Shown: positions 21,765-31,028, numbered from the stretch's first letter. The stretch is DNA of 64,000 nt from Stutzerimonas stutzeri (GCF_002909485.1 NZ_PPXG01000003.1:434001-498000), one strand, 5' to 3'. Notes: generated by a model not told the origin, from the sequence alone. A program made the numbers and translations.

Positions 21765-23384
21765 TCATCCGAACAGTTGTTGTTTGCGCCGCAGCCAGCG
21801 GTAGCCATATGGCCCGAGCTTCAGCTTTAGCGGCGAACCTTCCGGCTGCCCGTAATCTCGGTCGGCAAGTACATCGACCATGTCCTGCAGATCTTCTGCT
21901 GTGATCTCCACCGTCGTTTCCTTGTCGGCGAGATTGACCAGCATCAGTACTGAAGAGCCGTTGTCGTGGCGGATGGCGAATACGGCCGGGTCGTCCACCT
22001 CTACGGTCTGCCGCTTGCCGATGCCGATCTCACGCAGCCCGATGCGGGTGCGGATCATGTTGCCGGTGCGCGCCATCAGTGAGTCGCTGCGCAGCGTCTG
22101 AGCGAACACGTTGATCTTTTCGTAGGCGAAAGGCCCTTCGTCGATCACCGGTGCGGCCAGCTCACCTTTCGTGCAGGAGAACCCGGCGTTGGGCTCGTTG
22201 GACCACTGCATGGGCGTGCGTACTGCCAGCCGCTCAGGGCGATCGAGGTCGTCGCCCATGCCGATTTCTTCGCCGTAGCGAATGATTGGCGTGCCGGGCA
22301 GTGAAAACAGCAGCGCGTGGGTCGCCGCGATGCGTCGCTCGTCGCCATCGAGCATGGGCGCAAGTCGCCGGCGGATGCCACGGTTATAGGCGCGCATGTT
22401 TTCCTCGGGGGCGAAGGTGTCCATCACCTCGTTGCGTTCATCCTCTTCCAGTCGGTCCAGGCTCAGTTCGTCGTGGTTGCGGATCCACAGCGCGTATTGC
22501 GAATGGCTGGGTGGCAGTGGTTGGCTGTTCAGGGCGCGAACCAGCGGCTCGGCCTGCTGGCGTGCCAGGGCAAGGAACAGGTGGTTGTTGGTCCAGAAGT
22601 CCAGTAGCAGGGTGACGCGGTCGGCTTCATCGCCGAAGTATTCGACGTGCTTTTCCGGGTCGGTGTCGATCTCGCCGAGAAGCACGGTTTCGGGCCGGCG
22701 CATGGTGACGAAGTCGCGCATGTGCTCGAGCAGCCAGTAGCCCTTTTCCAGTTCACCGCCGCCGGCCTGGCGCACCATGTGCACCGCCGCGTCGATGCGG
22801 AAACCGGACACGCCCAATCGCAGCCAGAACGACATGATCCGCTCGATCTCGTGGATGACCCGCGGGTTGGTCAGGTCCAGATCCGGCTCGTGTTTGTAGA
22901 ACAGGTGGCGATAGTACTGGCCGGCTTCCTCGTCCCAGGTCCAGATACTGTCCTCGACGGTCGGGAAGATCGGCTCCATGAAATCGTCCGGCTCGTCGGC
23001 CCAGATGTAGTAGTCGCGGTAGGGCGATTTGCGGTCCCGACGCGCCTCCTGGAACCACTTGTGCTGGATGGACGTGTGTTGCACCACCAGCTCGATGATG
23101 ACGTGCAGGCCCAGTTCTTCGGCCTTTTCCAGCAGCGCGACGATATCCGCCAGGTCACCGAAGCGCTCGGCCACCTGCAGATGATCGCTGATGTCATAGC
23201 CGGCATCCTCGAAGGGCGACTGGTAGAACGGCATGAGCCATACGGCCGTGCAGCCGAGGCCGCGAATGTAGTCGAGCCGTTCGGTGATGCCGCGCAGATC
23301 GCCGCAGCCGTCGCCGTTGCTGTCGCGAAACAGGGTCGGGTCGATCTGATAGATGACCGCGTTGCGGTACCAGAGTGGGCGCAT
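21765..23384 (-). CDS. GH13 enzyme, trehalose synthase (maltose-trehalose mutase)-like
   Basis: A 539-residue alpha-amylase-superfamily protein. It opens with WYRNAVIYQIDPTLFRDSNGD, has GYDISDHL, the nucleophile motif GFRIDAAVHM, the acid/base LLGEIDTDPE and the third catalytic site IRNHDELSLDRL. The later GTPIIRYGEEIGMGDDL and RTPMQWS match TreS-type GH13 enzymes. It lacks the maltokinase domain fused to TreS in several pseudomonads. It sits two bases downstream of a second GH13 gene. Reaction is inferred: interconversion of maltose and trehalose, or another alpha-glucoside. Confidence 0.82.
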   Translation of the reverse strand: MRPLWYRNAVIYQIDPTLFRDSNGDGCGDLRGITERLDYIRGLGCTAVWLMPFYQSPFEDAGYDISDHLQVAERFGDLADIVALLEKAEELGLHVIIELVVQHTSIQHKWFQEARRDRKSPYRDYYIWADEPDDFMEPIFPTVEDSIWTWDEEAGQYYRHLFYKHEPDLDLTNPRVIHEIERIMSFWLRLGVSGFRIDAAVHMVRQAGGGELEKGYWLLEHMRDFVTMRRPETVLLGEIDTDPEKHVEYFGDEADRVTLLLDFWTNNHLFLALARQQAEPLVRALNSQPLPPSHSQYALWIRNHDELSLDRLEEDERNEVMDTFAPEENMRAYNRGIRRRLAPMLDGDERRIAATHALLFSLPGTPIIRYGEEIGMGDDLDRPERLAVRTPMQWSNEPNAGFSCTKGELAAPVIDEGPFAYEKINVFAQTLRSDSLMARTGNMIRTRIGLREIGIGKRQTVEVDDPAVFAIRHDNGSSVLMLVNLADKETTVEITAEDLQDMVDVLADRDYGQPEGSPLKLKLGPYGYRWLRRKQQLFG

Positions 23385-23386
23385 GC

Positions 23387-24922
23387 TCAGTTCTCCGTTG
23401 GGCGCAGCACGACGGCCTGCCCTGGGTTAAGGGTGCCGTTGTAGGGAGTGCCTTCACCGACGCCGTCACTGGCGATCTCGACGCGCCAGGCGCCCGCATG
23501 CGGAAGGGCGTGGGGCTGGTCGGAGAAGTTGATGCAGACCACGCATTCGTCGTTGCCCTGGTGTCTCCGGTAGGCAAGCACCTCGGGGTGTGAAGGCAGT
23601 TCTTCATAGCTGCCGTGATGCAACGCTGGGCTGGATTTACGCGTGGCGAGCAGGCGCTGATAGAGCGCGAACATCGAGTTCGCCTCGCCCGTCTGGCGTT
23701 CGGCTGCCAATTCGTCAGCCTCGGGTGGAAAGGGCAGCCATGGGGTCGCGCCGTCCCAGCCATGGGGTGGCTCGACCTGCCAGGGGATCGGCGCGCGGCA
23801 ACCATCGCGGCCGCCGGGGTCGGTGCGTGTTTCGGCCGTGATCACCGCGTCTTCCAGCCCCAACTCCTCACCCTGATAGATGAAAGGCGTGCCGCGCAGC
23901 GTAAGCAGCATTACCGCTGCGGCACGGGCGGCTCGCTCGGAGCCCTTATAGCGGCTGCGCTGGCGCACGTTATCGTGATTGGAAAGCACCCAGGTCGGCC
24001 AGGCACCGGCCGGCTGCAGCCAGTGCTCGACCTCGCGGATGCAGGTGCGAAACAGCACCGGGTCCCATGGCGCGTCGAGCGGGTTGAAGTTGAAGGCCAG
24101 GTGCAGCTCATCGCCCGCGCCGTAGTACTGCAGCACGCGTTCGGTGGAACGGATGTTCACTTCACCCACGAGCATGCGGTCGCCGGGATAGCTATCGACC
24201 AGTTTGCGCAGACCACGCAGCACTTCGTGACTGTAAGGCTGATCGTTGAAGTCCGACAGCGGCTGGCCGGCCTGGCAGCGCGGGTCATCGGCGAAGCTCG
24301 GGTCCTTGCCGGTGCAGTGGATGACGTCGATGCGAAAGCCGTCGATGCCGCGGTCGAGCCAGAAGCGCAGCACGTCGTGCATCGCCTCCACTACCTCGGG
24401 GTTGCGCCAGTTGAGGTCCGGCTGCTTGGCGAGGAACAGGTGCAAGTAGTACTGCTGGGTGTGCTCGTCCCAGGTCCAGGCGCTGCCGGCGCCCAGCGCA
24501 GCGCGCCAGTTGTTCGGCTGGTCGCGCCAGATGTACCAGTCGCGTTTCGGGTTGTCCCGCGAGCTGCGCGACTCGACGAACCAGGGATGCTCATCGGAGG
24601 TGTGATTGGGAACGAAGTCCAGCAACACGCGGATACCGCGGGCATGGGCTTCGGCGATCAACCGGTCGATATCGGCCAGCGAGCCGAACAGCGGGTCGAT
24701 ATCGCAGTAGTCGCTGATGTCGTAGCCGGCATCGGCCATCGGCGAGCGAAAGATCGGCGACAGCCAGAGCGCGTCGACGCCCAGCTGCTGCAGATGATCG
24801 AGGTGGCGAAGCACGCCGTTGAGGTCGCCGATGCCGTCTCCGTTGCTGTCGGCGAAGGATCTTGGGTAGATCTGATAAACGGTCGCGCCCTTCCACCACG
24901 GTGTTCGGGTTGTCTCGCTCAT
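23387..24922 (-). CDS. GH13 alpha-glucosidase
   Basis: A 511-residue enzyme from ATG 24922 (MSETTRTPWW); a longer in-frame extension to 25003 is poorly supported. It shows GATVYQIYPRSFADSNGDGIGD, split here for family recognition, DFVPNHTSDEHPWF, the nucleophile segment GFRIDVIHC, acid/base VGEVNIRS and LSNHDNVRQRS. This is the oligo-1,6-glucosidase/alpha-glucosidase pattern. It has no signal peptide, so it acts on imported or internal alpha-glucosides. First gene of a likely three-gene operon with the TreS-like enzyme and the DUF1080 protein. Confidence 0.87.
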   Translation of the reverse strand: MSETTRTPWWKGATVYQIYPRSFADSNGDGIGDLNGVLRHLDHLQQLGVDALWLSPIFRSPMADAGYDISDYCDIDPLFGSLADIDRLIAEAHARGIRVLLDFVPNHTSDEHPWFVESRSSRDNPKRDWYIWRDQPNNWRAALGAGSAWTWDEHTQQYYLHLFLAKQPDLNWRNPEVVEAMHDVLRFWLDRGIDGFRIDVIHCTGKDPSFADDPRCQAGQPLSDFNDQPYSHEVLRGLRKLVDSYPGDRMLVGEVNIRSTERVLQYYGAGDELHLAFNFNPLDAPWDPVLFRTCIREVEHWLQPAGAWPTWVLSNHDNVRQRSRYKGSERAARAAAVMLLTLRGTPFIYQGEELGLEDAVITAETRTDPGGRDGCRAPIPWQVEPPHGWDGATPWLPFPPEADELAAERQTGEANSMFALYQRLLATRKSSPALHHGSYEELPSHPEVLAYRRHQGNDECVVCINFSDQPHALPHAGAWRVEIASDGVGEGTPYNGTLNPGQAVVLRPTEN

Positions 24923-25109
24923 GCCATGCACCCCCTGATTTGCCTCAGGTCGCGGTCGGCCCTGCACCGCCGCGTCGTCAGGTTTACGACTGACCAAAGG
25001 CACATGGGTTCGCCACTTAATTGATCCCGGTCGTTCGGCGATGAACGCAAGGGTGGATACTCCGCCTAAGCTAACTACTGACTTTCAACCCCCTCCGAGG
25101 AGTTTTGCC

Positions 25110-26120
25110 ATGCTGCGTATTGCCATCAATGGATATGGACGTATCGGTCGCGCCGTCGTACGAGCGCTGTTCGAGCGTGGATTGCAGGATCGGGTACAGG
25201 TCGTTGCCATCAACGATTTGAGTGACCACCAGACGCTGGTGCATCTGACGCGCTTCGATTCGACCTTTGGTCGCTTCCCCGAGCCTGTAGAGCTGCAGGG
25301 TGAATCGATGGTGGTGCGTGGCCAGGCGATCCGGCTGCTGGCCGAGCGCGATGCGACCAAGCTGCCGTGGAAGGAGCTGAACGTCGACGTGGTGCTGGAG
25401 TGCACCGGCAAGTTCAAGAAACGCGCGCTGATCGAGCAGCATCTGCAGGCGGGTGCAGGTCGGGTATTTGCCTCCCATCCGCTGGACGGCGGCGACCTGA
25501 CCGTGGTCTACGGCGTGAACCACCAACTGCTGGGCGATCAACGCGTCGTTTCCAACGCATCCTGCACCACCAATTGCCTGGCGCCGTTGGCCAAGGTGCT
25601 GCACGAAGCGGTCGGCATTCGTCAGGGACTGCTCAACACCGTGCACTCCTATACCAACGACCAGAACCTGCTGGACAAAGCGCACAGCGATCTCTATCGG
25701 GCTCGCGCCGCGGCTTTGTCGATGATTCCGTCCACCACTGGTGCCGCCAAGGCCATCGGCCTGGTATTACCGGAACTGGCTGGCCGCCTGGATGGACTGT
25801 CCGTGCGCGTGCCGACCCCGAATGTCTCGCTGGTCGACCTGACCTTTATCGCCGAAAACGCGCCGGAGAGCGTCGAGGCGATCAACCAGATTCTGCGTGA
25901 AGGCGCGCTGAAGATGCCGGCGGGCGTCATGGAGTGCAACGAAGAGGCGCTGGTGTCTTGCGACTTCAATGGTTATCCGGCGTCCTGCGTGGCCGACCTC
26001 AGCCAGACTCGCGTGCAGGGCGAGCTGGTCAAGGTGATGGCCTGGTACGACAACGAGTGGGGCTTCTCCAACCGCATGCTCGATGTGCTGCTGCATTGGG
26101 ACGCAATGTCGGCTGCCTGA
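25110..26120 (+). CDS. gap: Type I glyceraldehyde-3-phosphate dehydrogenase
   Basis: The 336-residue enzyme starts at ATG 25110 behind GAGGAG. The NAD-binding loop IAINGYGRIGRAVVRAL, the catalytic cysteine motif SNASCTTNCLAP and the terminal WYDNEWGFSNRMLDVL are present. The region after the cysteine (NTVHSYTNDQNLLDKAH, MIPSTTGAAKA) is GapA-like; parts of the N-terminal half, such as FASHPLDGGDLTVVYGVN, recall erythrose-4-phosphate dehydrogenase. The exact substrate is therefore best left as GAPDH, probable. Its stop overlaps the next gene start (TGATG), so the two are translationally coupled. Confidence 0.9.
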   Translation: MLRIAINGYGRIGRAVVRALFERGLQDRVQVVAINDLSDHQTLVHLTRFDSTFGRFPEPVELQGESMVVRGQAIRLLAERDATKLPWKELNVDVVLECTGKFKKRALIEQHLQAGAGRVFASHPLDGGDLTVVYGVNHQLLGDQRVVSNASCTTNCLAPLAKVLHEAVGIRQGLLNTVHSYTNDQNLLDKAHSDLYRARAAALSMIPSTTGAAKAIGLVLPELAGRLDGLSVRVPTPNVSLVDLTFIAENAPESVEAINQILREGALKMPAGVMECNEEALVSCDFNGYPASCVADLSQTRVQGELVKVMAWYDNEWGFSNRMLDVLLHWDAMSAA

Positions 26121-26701
26121 TGAGCGAAGCCGATAGACCGGGCGAGGGGCAGGGGCTATGGCAACTGCCTCTCGCGCAATTTCGTCACTCCGTTGCCGAG
26201 CGCGCCTTGCCCGGCTGCGGTGCGGTTACCGCGGTCACGGCTGACTTGGCCGTGGCGCTGATCGTCAAGGCACTACGGGTCAGCGCTTCGCATGGCGATG
26301 CCTCATGCGCCACGCTGCTGGCCGAAGCCCGCTCGCTGCTTGGTCGTCCCGGTGCCTTCGCCGATGACGATGTGGCGGTCTTTTCCGAATATCTGAAGGG
26401 CGACGAGGGCCAGACGCCGGGCCTGTCACGACAGGCCTGTGCGGTGCCGCTGGCGACGGCACATGCCTGCGTCGAGGCGCTGAGTATCGCCGAGCGCGCC
26501 AGGCCAATGGTCGAGTCCTCGCTGCGCTGTGATATCGAGGCGGCGGTGCTGTTGCTGGGTGCTTGCGTCGAGGCCGCACTGCTCAATGTCGAAGCCGATA
26601 TGAATGGGTTGGACGCCCCGGCGCAAGCCGAGCTGCTGTCGGCCTGTGCGCATCTGCGTCAACGAGCGAGCCTGAGCGGCCATCGCCTGACTTCGCGATA
26701 A
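26120..26701 (+). CDS. Stand-alone cyclodeaminase/cyclohydrolase (FTCD_C-like) protein
   Basis: A 193-residue helical protein. LPGCGAVTAVTADLAVALIVKAL fits the N-terminal glycine-rich motif of the formiminotransferase-cyclodeaminase C-terminal family (usual form PGGGS). DDDVAVFSEYLKG is in the place of the conserved acidic helix, and RCDIEAAVLLLGACVEAALLNVEADM, read in parts, matches the SD...NV..N ending. Family members act on formimino- or methenyl-tetrahydrofolate. The glycine motif and the SD pair are altered (GCG, CD), so activity is uncertain. Its ATG overlaps the gap stop codon. Confidence 0.65.
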   Translation: MSEADRPGEGQGLWQLPLAQFRHSVAERALPGCGAVTAVTADLAVALIVKALRVSASHGDASCATLLAEARSLLGRPGAFADDDVAVFSEYLKGDEGQTPGLSRQACAVPLATAHACVEALSIAERARPMVESSLRCDIEAAVLLLGACVEAALLNVEADMNGLDAPAQAELLSACAHLRQRASLSGHRLTSR

Positions 26702-26734
26702 CTTCACTAATTCTCGGCTACCGATGATGCAGCC

Positions 26735-26815
26735 TGAGACGGTATGTCTCGTTTCAGGTTGACGGCGGCTGCCTGCCCTACCTACTCTGCATCAATAGTG
26801 AGACATAAAATCTCA
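26735..26815 (+). promoter_or_regulatory. Promoter region with two GAGAC palindromes upstream of the alcohol dehydrogenase gene
   Basis: Two dyads share TGAGAC: TGAGAC-ggtat-GTCTC at 26735-26750, and TGAGA-cataaaa-TCTCA at 26799-26815. They are 64 bases apart, about six helical turns. Between them is a candidate promoter: TTGACG (26759-26764), then 18 bases, then TACTCT (26783-26788). Their placement around the promoter suggests operators, perhaps for the IclR-type regulator encoded downstream; that link is inference. Confidence 0.5.
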
Positions 26816-26864
26816 AAATAAGAAGCTGCCAGCTCGTCAGGCAGTCCATTTTCGGAGAGTGCCC

Positions 26865-28031
26865 ATGAGTCATCGCATCGTTCTGCCGCGCCTGATGGAA
26901 GTCGGCGCCGGCGCCAGCCAGCAACTCGCTCGCGTGTTGAAGGAGCTGGGCTGCAATCGCCCGCTGATCGTCACCGACCGCATGATGGTCGAGCTGGGCT
27001 ATGTCGCCCGTATCGCCGGTCAGCTGGAAGAGGCCGGCATCGCCAGCCAGTGCTTCGCCGATACCCTGCCTGAACCGACCGCTGCTTCGATTCGAGCGGG
27101 CGTGGAAATGGTCCGCGAAGGCGATTTCGATTCCATCGTCGCCCTCGGCGGCGGCAGCCCGATCGATTCGGCCAAGGCCATCGGCATACTCGGCAAGTTC
27201 GGCGGCGAGATGCGCGACTACCGCTTCCCGCGTGACGTCAGCGAAGCCGGCCTGCCGCTGATCGCCATCCCCACCACCGCCGGCACCGGCTCGGAGGCGA
27301 CGCGCTTCACCATCATCACCGATGAGACCAGCGACGAGAAAATGCTCTGCGCGGGTCTCGGCTTCATGCCCATCGCCGCGCTGATCGACTACGAGCTGAC
27401 CCTCTCGCTGCCGCCGCGGGTCACCGCCGACACCGGCATCGACGCGCTGACCCACGCCATCGAGGCCTATGTCAGCCGCAAGGCCAGCCTCTACAGCGAT
27501 GCCCAGGCGCTGGAAGCCATGCGTCTGCTGGCGCCGAACCTGCGCGAGGCCTTCAATGAGCCGGGCAACCGCGCCGCGCGCGAGGCGATGATGCTCGGCG
27601 CGACCCTGGCCGGGATCGCCTTCTCCAACGCCTCGGTGGCGCTGGTGCACGGCATGAGCCGGCCGATCGGTGCCTTCTTCCATGTGCCGCATGGGTTGTC
27701 CAACGCCATGCTGCTGCCGGCGATCACCGCCTTCTCGATTCCCGCAGCGCCCGAGCGTTACGCCGACTGCGCGCGGGCGATGGGCGTCGCCGCGCAGACC
27801 GACAGCGTCGAGACGGCGAACGACAAGCTGCTCGCCGAACTGCGCGCGATCAATCAGGAGCTGCAAGTGCCGAGTCCGGAGCAATTCGGCATAACCCGCG
27901 AACGCTTCTTCGAGCTGCGCGAAACCATGGCCCGGCAGGCGCTGGCCTCCGGCTCGCCGGGCAACAACCCGCGCGTGCCCACGGAAGCGGAAATCATCGA
28001 CCTCTACGAAACCGTCTGGAACCAGGAGTGA
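26865..28031 (+). CDS. Iron-containing (type III) alcohol dehydrogenase
   Basis: A 388-residue NAD(P)-dependent dehydrogenase of the Fe-ADH family. The nucleotide site [15 protein letters not shown] (about residue 95) and [14 protein letters not shown] are present. The metal ligands lie in the D and H residues of [12 protein letters not shown] and in [16 protein letters not shown]. It starts at ATG 26865 after GGAGAG and ends four bases before the next gene. Its pairing with a CoA-acylating semialdehyde dehydrogenase suggests it oxidises a hydroxy acid or diol to the semialdehyde. The true substrate cannot be read from sequence. Confidence 0.9.
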   Translation: MSHRIVLPRLMEVGAGASQQLARVLKELGCNRPLIVTDRMMVELGYVARIAGQLEEAGIASQCFADTLPEPTAASIRAGVEMVREGDFDSIVALGGGSPIDSAKAIGILGKFGGEMRDYRFPRDVSEAGLPLIAIPTTAGTGSEATRFTIITDETSDEKMLCAGLGFMPIAALIDYELTLSLPPRVTADTGIDALTHAIEAYVSRKASLYSDAQALEAMRLLAPNLREAFNEPGNRAAREAMMLGATLAGIAFSNASVALVHGMSRPIGAFFHVPHGLSNAMLLPAITAFSIPAAPERYADCARAMGVAAQTDSVETANDKLLAELRAINQELQVPSPEQFGITRERFFELRETMARQALASGSPGNNPRVPTEAEIIDLYETVWNQE

Positions 28032-28035
28032 AGCC

Positions 28036-29538
28036 ATGCAGACCCTCGGCAATCTGATCAACAACGAGGCCGTCGCCGGCCGCTCCGAGCGCCACGCCAC
28101 CGTCTACAACCCGGCCACCGGCGAGCCGCGGCTGTACGTTTCGCTGTCCTCAGCAGACGAAACCCGCGAGGCCATCGCCGCCGCCCAAGCCGCCTTCGAA
28201 GGCTGGTCGAAGACCCCGCCGTTGGTGCGCGCGCGGGTCATGTTCCGCTTCAAGGAACTGCTCGAACGTCGCCGCGACGACGTCGCCCGGCTGATCACCA
28301 GCGAGCACGGCAAGGTGTTTTCAGACGCCCAGGGCGAAGTGACCCGCGGGCTGGAAGTGGTCGAGTTCGCCTGCGGCATCCCGCACCTGCTCAAGGGCGA
28401 GTTCTCTTCCAATGTCGGCCGCGACATCGACTCCAACTCGCTGATGCAGCCGCTCGGCGTCTGCGTCGGCATCACCCCGTTCAACTTCCCGGCGATGGTG
28501 CCGTTGTGGATGCTGCCGGTGGCCATCGCCTGCGGGAATACCTTCGTGCTCAAGCCCTCGGAAAAGGACCCCAGCGCGACCATGCTGCTCGGCGAGCTGC
28601 TGGCCGAAGCCGGGCTGCCGGCCGGCGTGCTGAACATCGTCAACGGCGACAAGGAAGCGGTGGACGTGTTGCTCACCGACGAGCGCGTGCAATCGGTGAG
28701 CTTCGTCGGCTCGACACCGATCGCCGAGTACATCTATGCAACCGCGTCGGCCCACGGCAAGCGCTGCCAGGCGCTGGGCGGGGCGAAGAACCACATGGTG
28801 GTGATGCCCGACGCCGATCCGCAACAGGTCGTCAGCTCGCTGATCGGTGCCGCCTATGGCTCGGCGGGCGAGCGCTGCATGGCGATCTCCGTGGCGGTGT
28901 GCGTCGGCGACGAGGTGGCTGACAAGCTGGTCGAGATGCTCAAAGCTGAAATCAGCCAGATGCGTACCGGCCCGGGTCTGGGCGTCGAGCCCGAGCCGCA
29001 CATGGGCCCGCTGGTGACCCGCGAGCACCAGCAGAAGGTCAGCGGCTACATCGATCTGGGCGTGGAGGAGGGTGCAACGCTGGTCTGCGACGGTCGCGGC
29101 ATCCAGGTCGAGGGTCATGAGAACGGCTTCTATGTCGGCCCGACGCTGTTCGACCGAGTGACGCCGAGCATGCGTATCTATCAGGAAGAAATCTTCGGCC
29201 CGGTGCTGGCGGTGGTGCGGGTGAAGCGCTTCGACGAGGCGCTGCAGCTGATCAACGACCACGAGTACGGCAACGGTACTTCGATCTTCACCCGTGACGG
29301 CGACACCGCGCGGCAGTTCGAGGAGAACGTCAGGGTCGGCATGGTCGGCGTCAACGTGCCGATTCCGGTGCCGATGGCGTTCCACTGCTTCGGCGGCTGG
29401 AAGCGCTCGGTGTTCGGCCCGCTGAACATGCACGGCCCGGATGGGGTGCGCTTCTTCACCCGGATGAAGACCGTAACGAGGCGCTGGCCCACCGGTATCC
29501 GAGCTGGGGCCGAGTTCGCCATGCCGACCATGAAGTAA
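28036..29538 (+). CDS. mmsA: CoA-acylating (methyl)malonate-semialdehyde dehydrogenase
   Basis: A 500-residue aldehyde-dehydrogenase-fold enzyme of the MmsA group. It converts malonate or methylmalonate semialdehyde to acetyl- or propionyl-CoA plus CO2, using NAD and CoA. Diagnostic stretches are [19 protein letters not shown], the catalytic cysteine in [14 protein letters not shown], and the C-terminal [20 protein letters not shown]. The canonical catalytic glutamate of other ALDHs is absent, as expected for CoA-acylating members. AGGAG precedes the ATG, four bases after the alcohol dehydrogenase stop codon. No mmsB follows. Confidence 0.93.
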   Translation: MQTLGNLINNEAVAGRSERHATVYNPATGEPRLYVSLSSADETREAIAAAQAAFEGWSKTPPLVRARVMFRFKELLERRRDDVARLITSEHGKVFSDAQGEVTRGLEVVEFACGIPHLLKGEFSSNVGRDIDSNSLMQPLGVCVGITPFNFPAMVPLWMLPVAIACGNTFVLKPSEKDPSATMLLGELLAEAGLPAGVLNIVNGDKEAVDVLLTDERVQSVSFVGSTPIAEYIYATASAHGKRCQALGGAKNHMVVMPDADPQQVVSSLIGAAYGSAGERCMAISVAVCVGDEVADKLVEMLKAEISQMRTGPGLGVEPEPHMGPLVTREHQQKVSGYIDLGVEEGATLVCDGRGIQVEGHENGFYVGPTLFDRVTPSMRIYQEEIFGPVLAVVRVKRFDEALQLINDHEYGNGTSIFTRDGDTARQFEENVRVGMVGVNVPIPVPMAFHCFGGWKRSVFGPLNMHGPDGVRFFTRMKTVTRRWPTGIRAGAEFAMPTMK

Positions 29539-29545
29539 TCCGCGC

Positions 29546-29568
29546 GGCACCGTTGCACAGACGGTGCC
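29546..29568 (+). other. Hairpin after mmsA
   Basis: Perfect eight-base arms GGCACCGT / ACGGTGCC around a seven-base loop, eight bases after the mmsA stop codon. No T run follows, so it may be a weak terminator or an operator in front of the IclR-type gene. Confidence 0.4.
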
Positions 29569-29628
29569 GGTCGCTACACTCGTGCGCGCCCTGCGGGGCG
29601 CTCATCTCATCGAACCACAAGGCAGACG

Positions 29629-30423
29629 ATGCGCAGTACTCCCCGCGAGAAAGGCTCTTCCATTACCCGCGTGCTGGAAATCATCGAGGCGGTAGCGGCG
29701 GCGAAGGAGCCGCTCAGCCCGACCGCGCTTGCCGAACGCCTGGACATTCCCAAGGCCAGTGCGCACCGGCTGGTGCAGACGCTGGAGAAGGAAGGCTTCC
29801 TGCAGTTCGGCCTGCGCGGTGGGCTGTTGCCGGGCGAGCGTCTTCACGTCGCGGCGCTGAACATCCTGCGCAGCAGCCGGCACAAGGCATTGCGCCAGGC
29901 TATCCTGCGCCAGCTCTCCGAAGCCATCGGCGAGACCTGCGGGCTGGCGATCCCGGATGGCCTGGACATGCTCTATTTCGACCGGGTGCAGACCAACTGG
30001 CCGCTGCAGATCAACCTGCCAATCGGCAGCCACACGCCGCTCTGGTGCACCGCCAGCGGCAAACTCTACCTCGCTTCGCTGCCGCCAGAGCAGCTGGAGC
30101 GGGTGCTGCCGCGCCTGCCGCTGCAGCGCATGGCGCGCAACACCATTACTGACCTTAGCGCGCTGCGCGATGACGTCGCGCGCGTGCGTGAAGAGCAGCT
30201 GGGCACCGATTCCGAAGAATTCATCGACGGCATGGTCGCCTGTGCCGTGCCGGTGCGTGATGCCAACGGCGAGCTGCTGGCCTGCCTGTTCAGCCACGCG
30301 CCGGTGATCCGCTGTTCGATGGCGCAGCTGCTGGAGTTCGTGCCGCGTCTGCGTGCGGCGGCGAGTGAACTGGAAGCGGTGCTCGGCAGCGCGGCGGCGC
30401 TGGAGGCCAATCAGATCACGTAG
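29629..30423 (+). CDS. IclR-family transcriptional regulator
   Basis: A 264-residue regulator. The winged-helix domain occupies about residues 10-70 (SITRVLEIIEAVAAAKEPLS, LAERLDIPKASAHRLVQTLE). The IclR effector domain follows (GETCGLAIPDGLDMLYFDRV, SGKLYLASLPPEQ, FIDGMVACAVPVRDANG). It lies 90 bases after mmsA in the same direction and most likely controls the alcohol dehydrogenase/mmsA pair; the effector is unknown. Its 3' end overlaps the convergent TrhA-family gene by 13 bases. Confidence 0.92.
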   Translation: MRSTPREKGSSITRVLEIIEAVAAAKEPLSPTALAERLDIPKASAHRLVQTLEKEGFLQFGLRGGLLPGERLHVAALNILRSSRHKALRQAILRQLSEAIGETCGLAIPDGLDMLYFDRVQTNWPLQINLPIGSHTPLWCTASGKLYLASLPPEQLERVLPRLPLQRMARNTITDLSALRDDVARVREEQLGTDSEEFIDGMVACAVPVRDANGELLACLFSHAPVIRCSMAQLLEFVPRLRAAASELEAVLGSAAALEANQIT

Positions 30424-31028
30424 AACAGAATCGCGATGAAGTGCAGCAGACTGCCAACCATCACGAAGATGTGCCAGATGCCGTGCCAATGGCGGAAACG
30501 ATCGTCGAAGACGAAGAACACGATACCCACCGTGTAGCAGATGCCGCCGGCCAGTAGCCAGGCGAAGCCGGCACCGCCGAGCGCCGCCAGCAGCGGCTTG
30601 ACGGCCACCAGCACGATCCAGCCCATCACCGCATAGATCACCAGTGACAGCACTCGCGCCTCGGAGCGCGGCTTGATCTCCTGCAGCATGCCGATCACCG
30701 CCAGGCCCCAGACGATGCCGAACAGCGTCCAGCCCCATGCGCCGGCCAGGGTGACCAGGCAGAACGGCGTATAGCTGCCGGCAATCAGCAGATAGATCGA
30801 CAGGTGATCGAGCTTGCGCATCACAACCTTCGCTTGCCCGCGCAGGCTGTGGTACAGCGTCGAGATGCTGTAGAGCAGGATGAGACTGAGGCCGTAGATC
30901 GCCACGCTGACGATCTTCGCCAGCTCGCCATCCAGCGCAGCGAGCACCAGCAGCCAAATGGCGCCCAGACAGGCCAGCAGCGCACCGACCAGATGCGTCC
31001 AGGCGTTGAAGCGTTCACCGTGGTACAT
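30411..31028 (-). CDS. trhA: Hemolysin III / TrhA-family (PAQR) membrane protein
   Basis: The 205-residue protein has seven predicted membrane helices. The family signature is present: GERFNAWTHLVGALLAC at the N terminus, SILYHSLRG-like STLYHSLRGQAKVVMRKLDH, LLIAGSYTPFCLV, and the histidine-containing DRFRHWHGIWHIFVMVGSLLHF, read in parts. The histidines and aspartate that bind zinc in PAQR proteins are all visible. Related bacterial proteins affect membrane energetics and fluidity. It is convergent with, and overlaps, the IclR-type gene. Confidence 0.9.
   Translation of the reverse strand: MYHGERFNAWTHLVGALLACLGAIWLLVLAALDGELAKIVSVAIYGLSLILLYSISTLYHSLRGQAKVVMRKLDHLSIYLLIAGSYTPFCLVTLAGAWGWTLFGIVWGLAVIGMLQEIKPRSEARVLSLVIYAVMGWIVLVAVKPLLAALGGAGFAWLLAGGICYTVGIVFFVFDDRFRHWHGIWHIFVMVGSLLHFIAILFYVI

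Noticed and set aside
23615..25024. 469-codon plus-strand frame opposite the alpha-glucosidase
   Set aside because: Antisense shadow of a GH13 gene with all catalytic motifs; no protein family features of its own.
26778..28100. 440-codon open frame on the minus strand over the alcohol dehydrogenase gene
   Set aside because: It lies opposite a gene with clear Fe-ADH motifs, and its translation is a low-complexity mix rich in Arg, Gly, Val and Asp with no recognisable motif. Long antisense frames are expected in GC-rich DNA.
29602..30957. 451-codon minus-strand frame spanning the IclR-type and trhA genes
   Set aside because: Crosses two well-supported genes on different strands and has no domain; its first part is an out-of-frame shadow of trhA.
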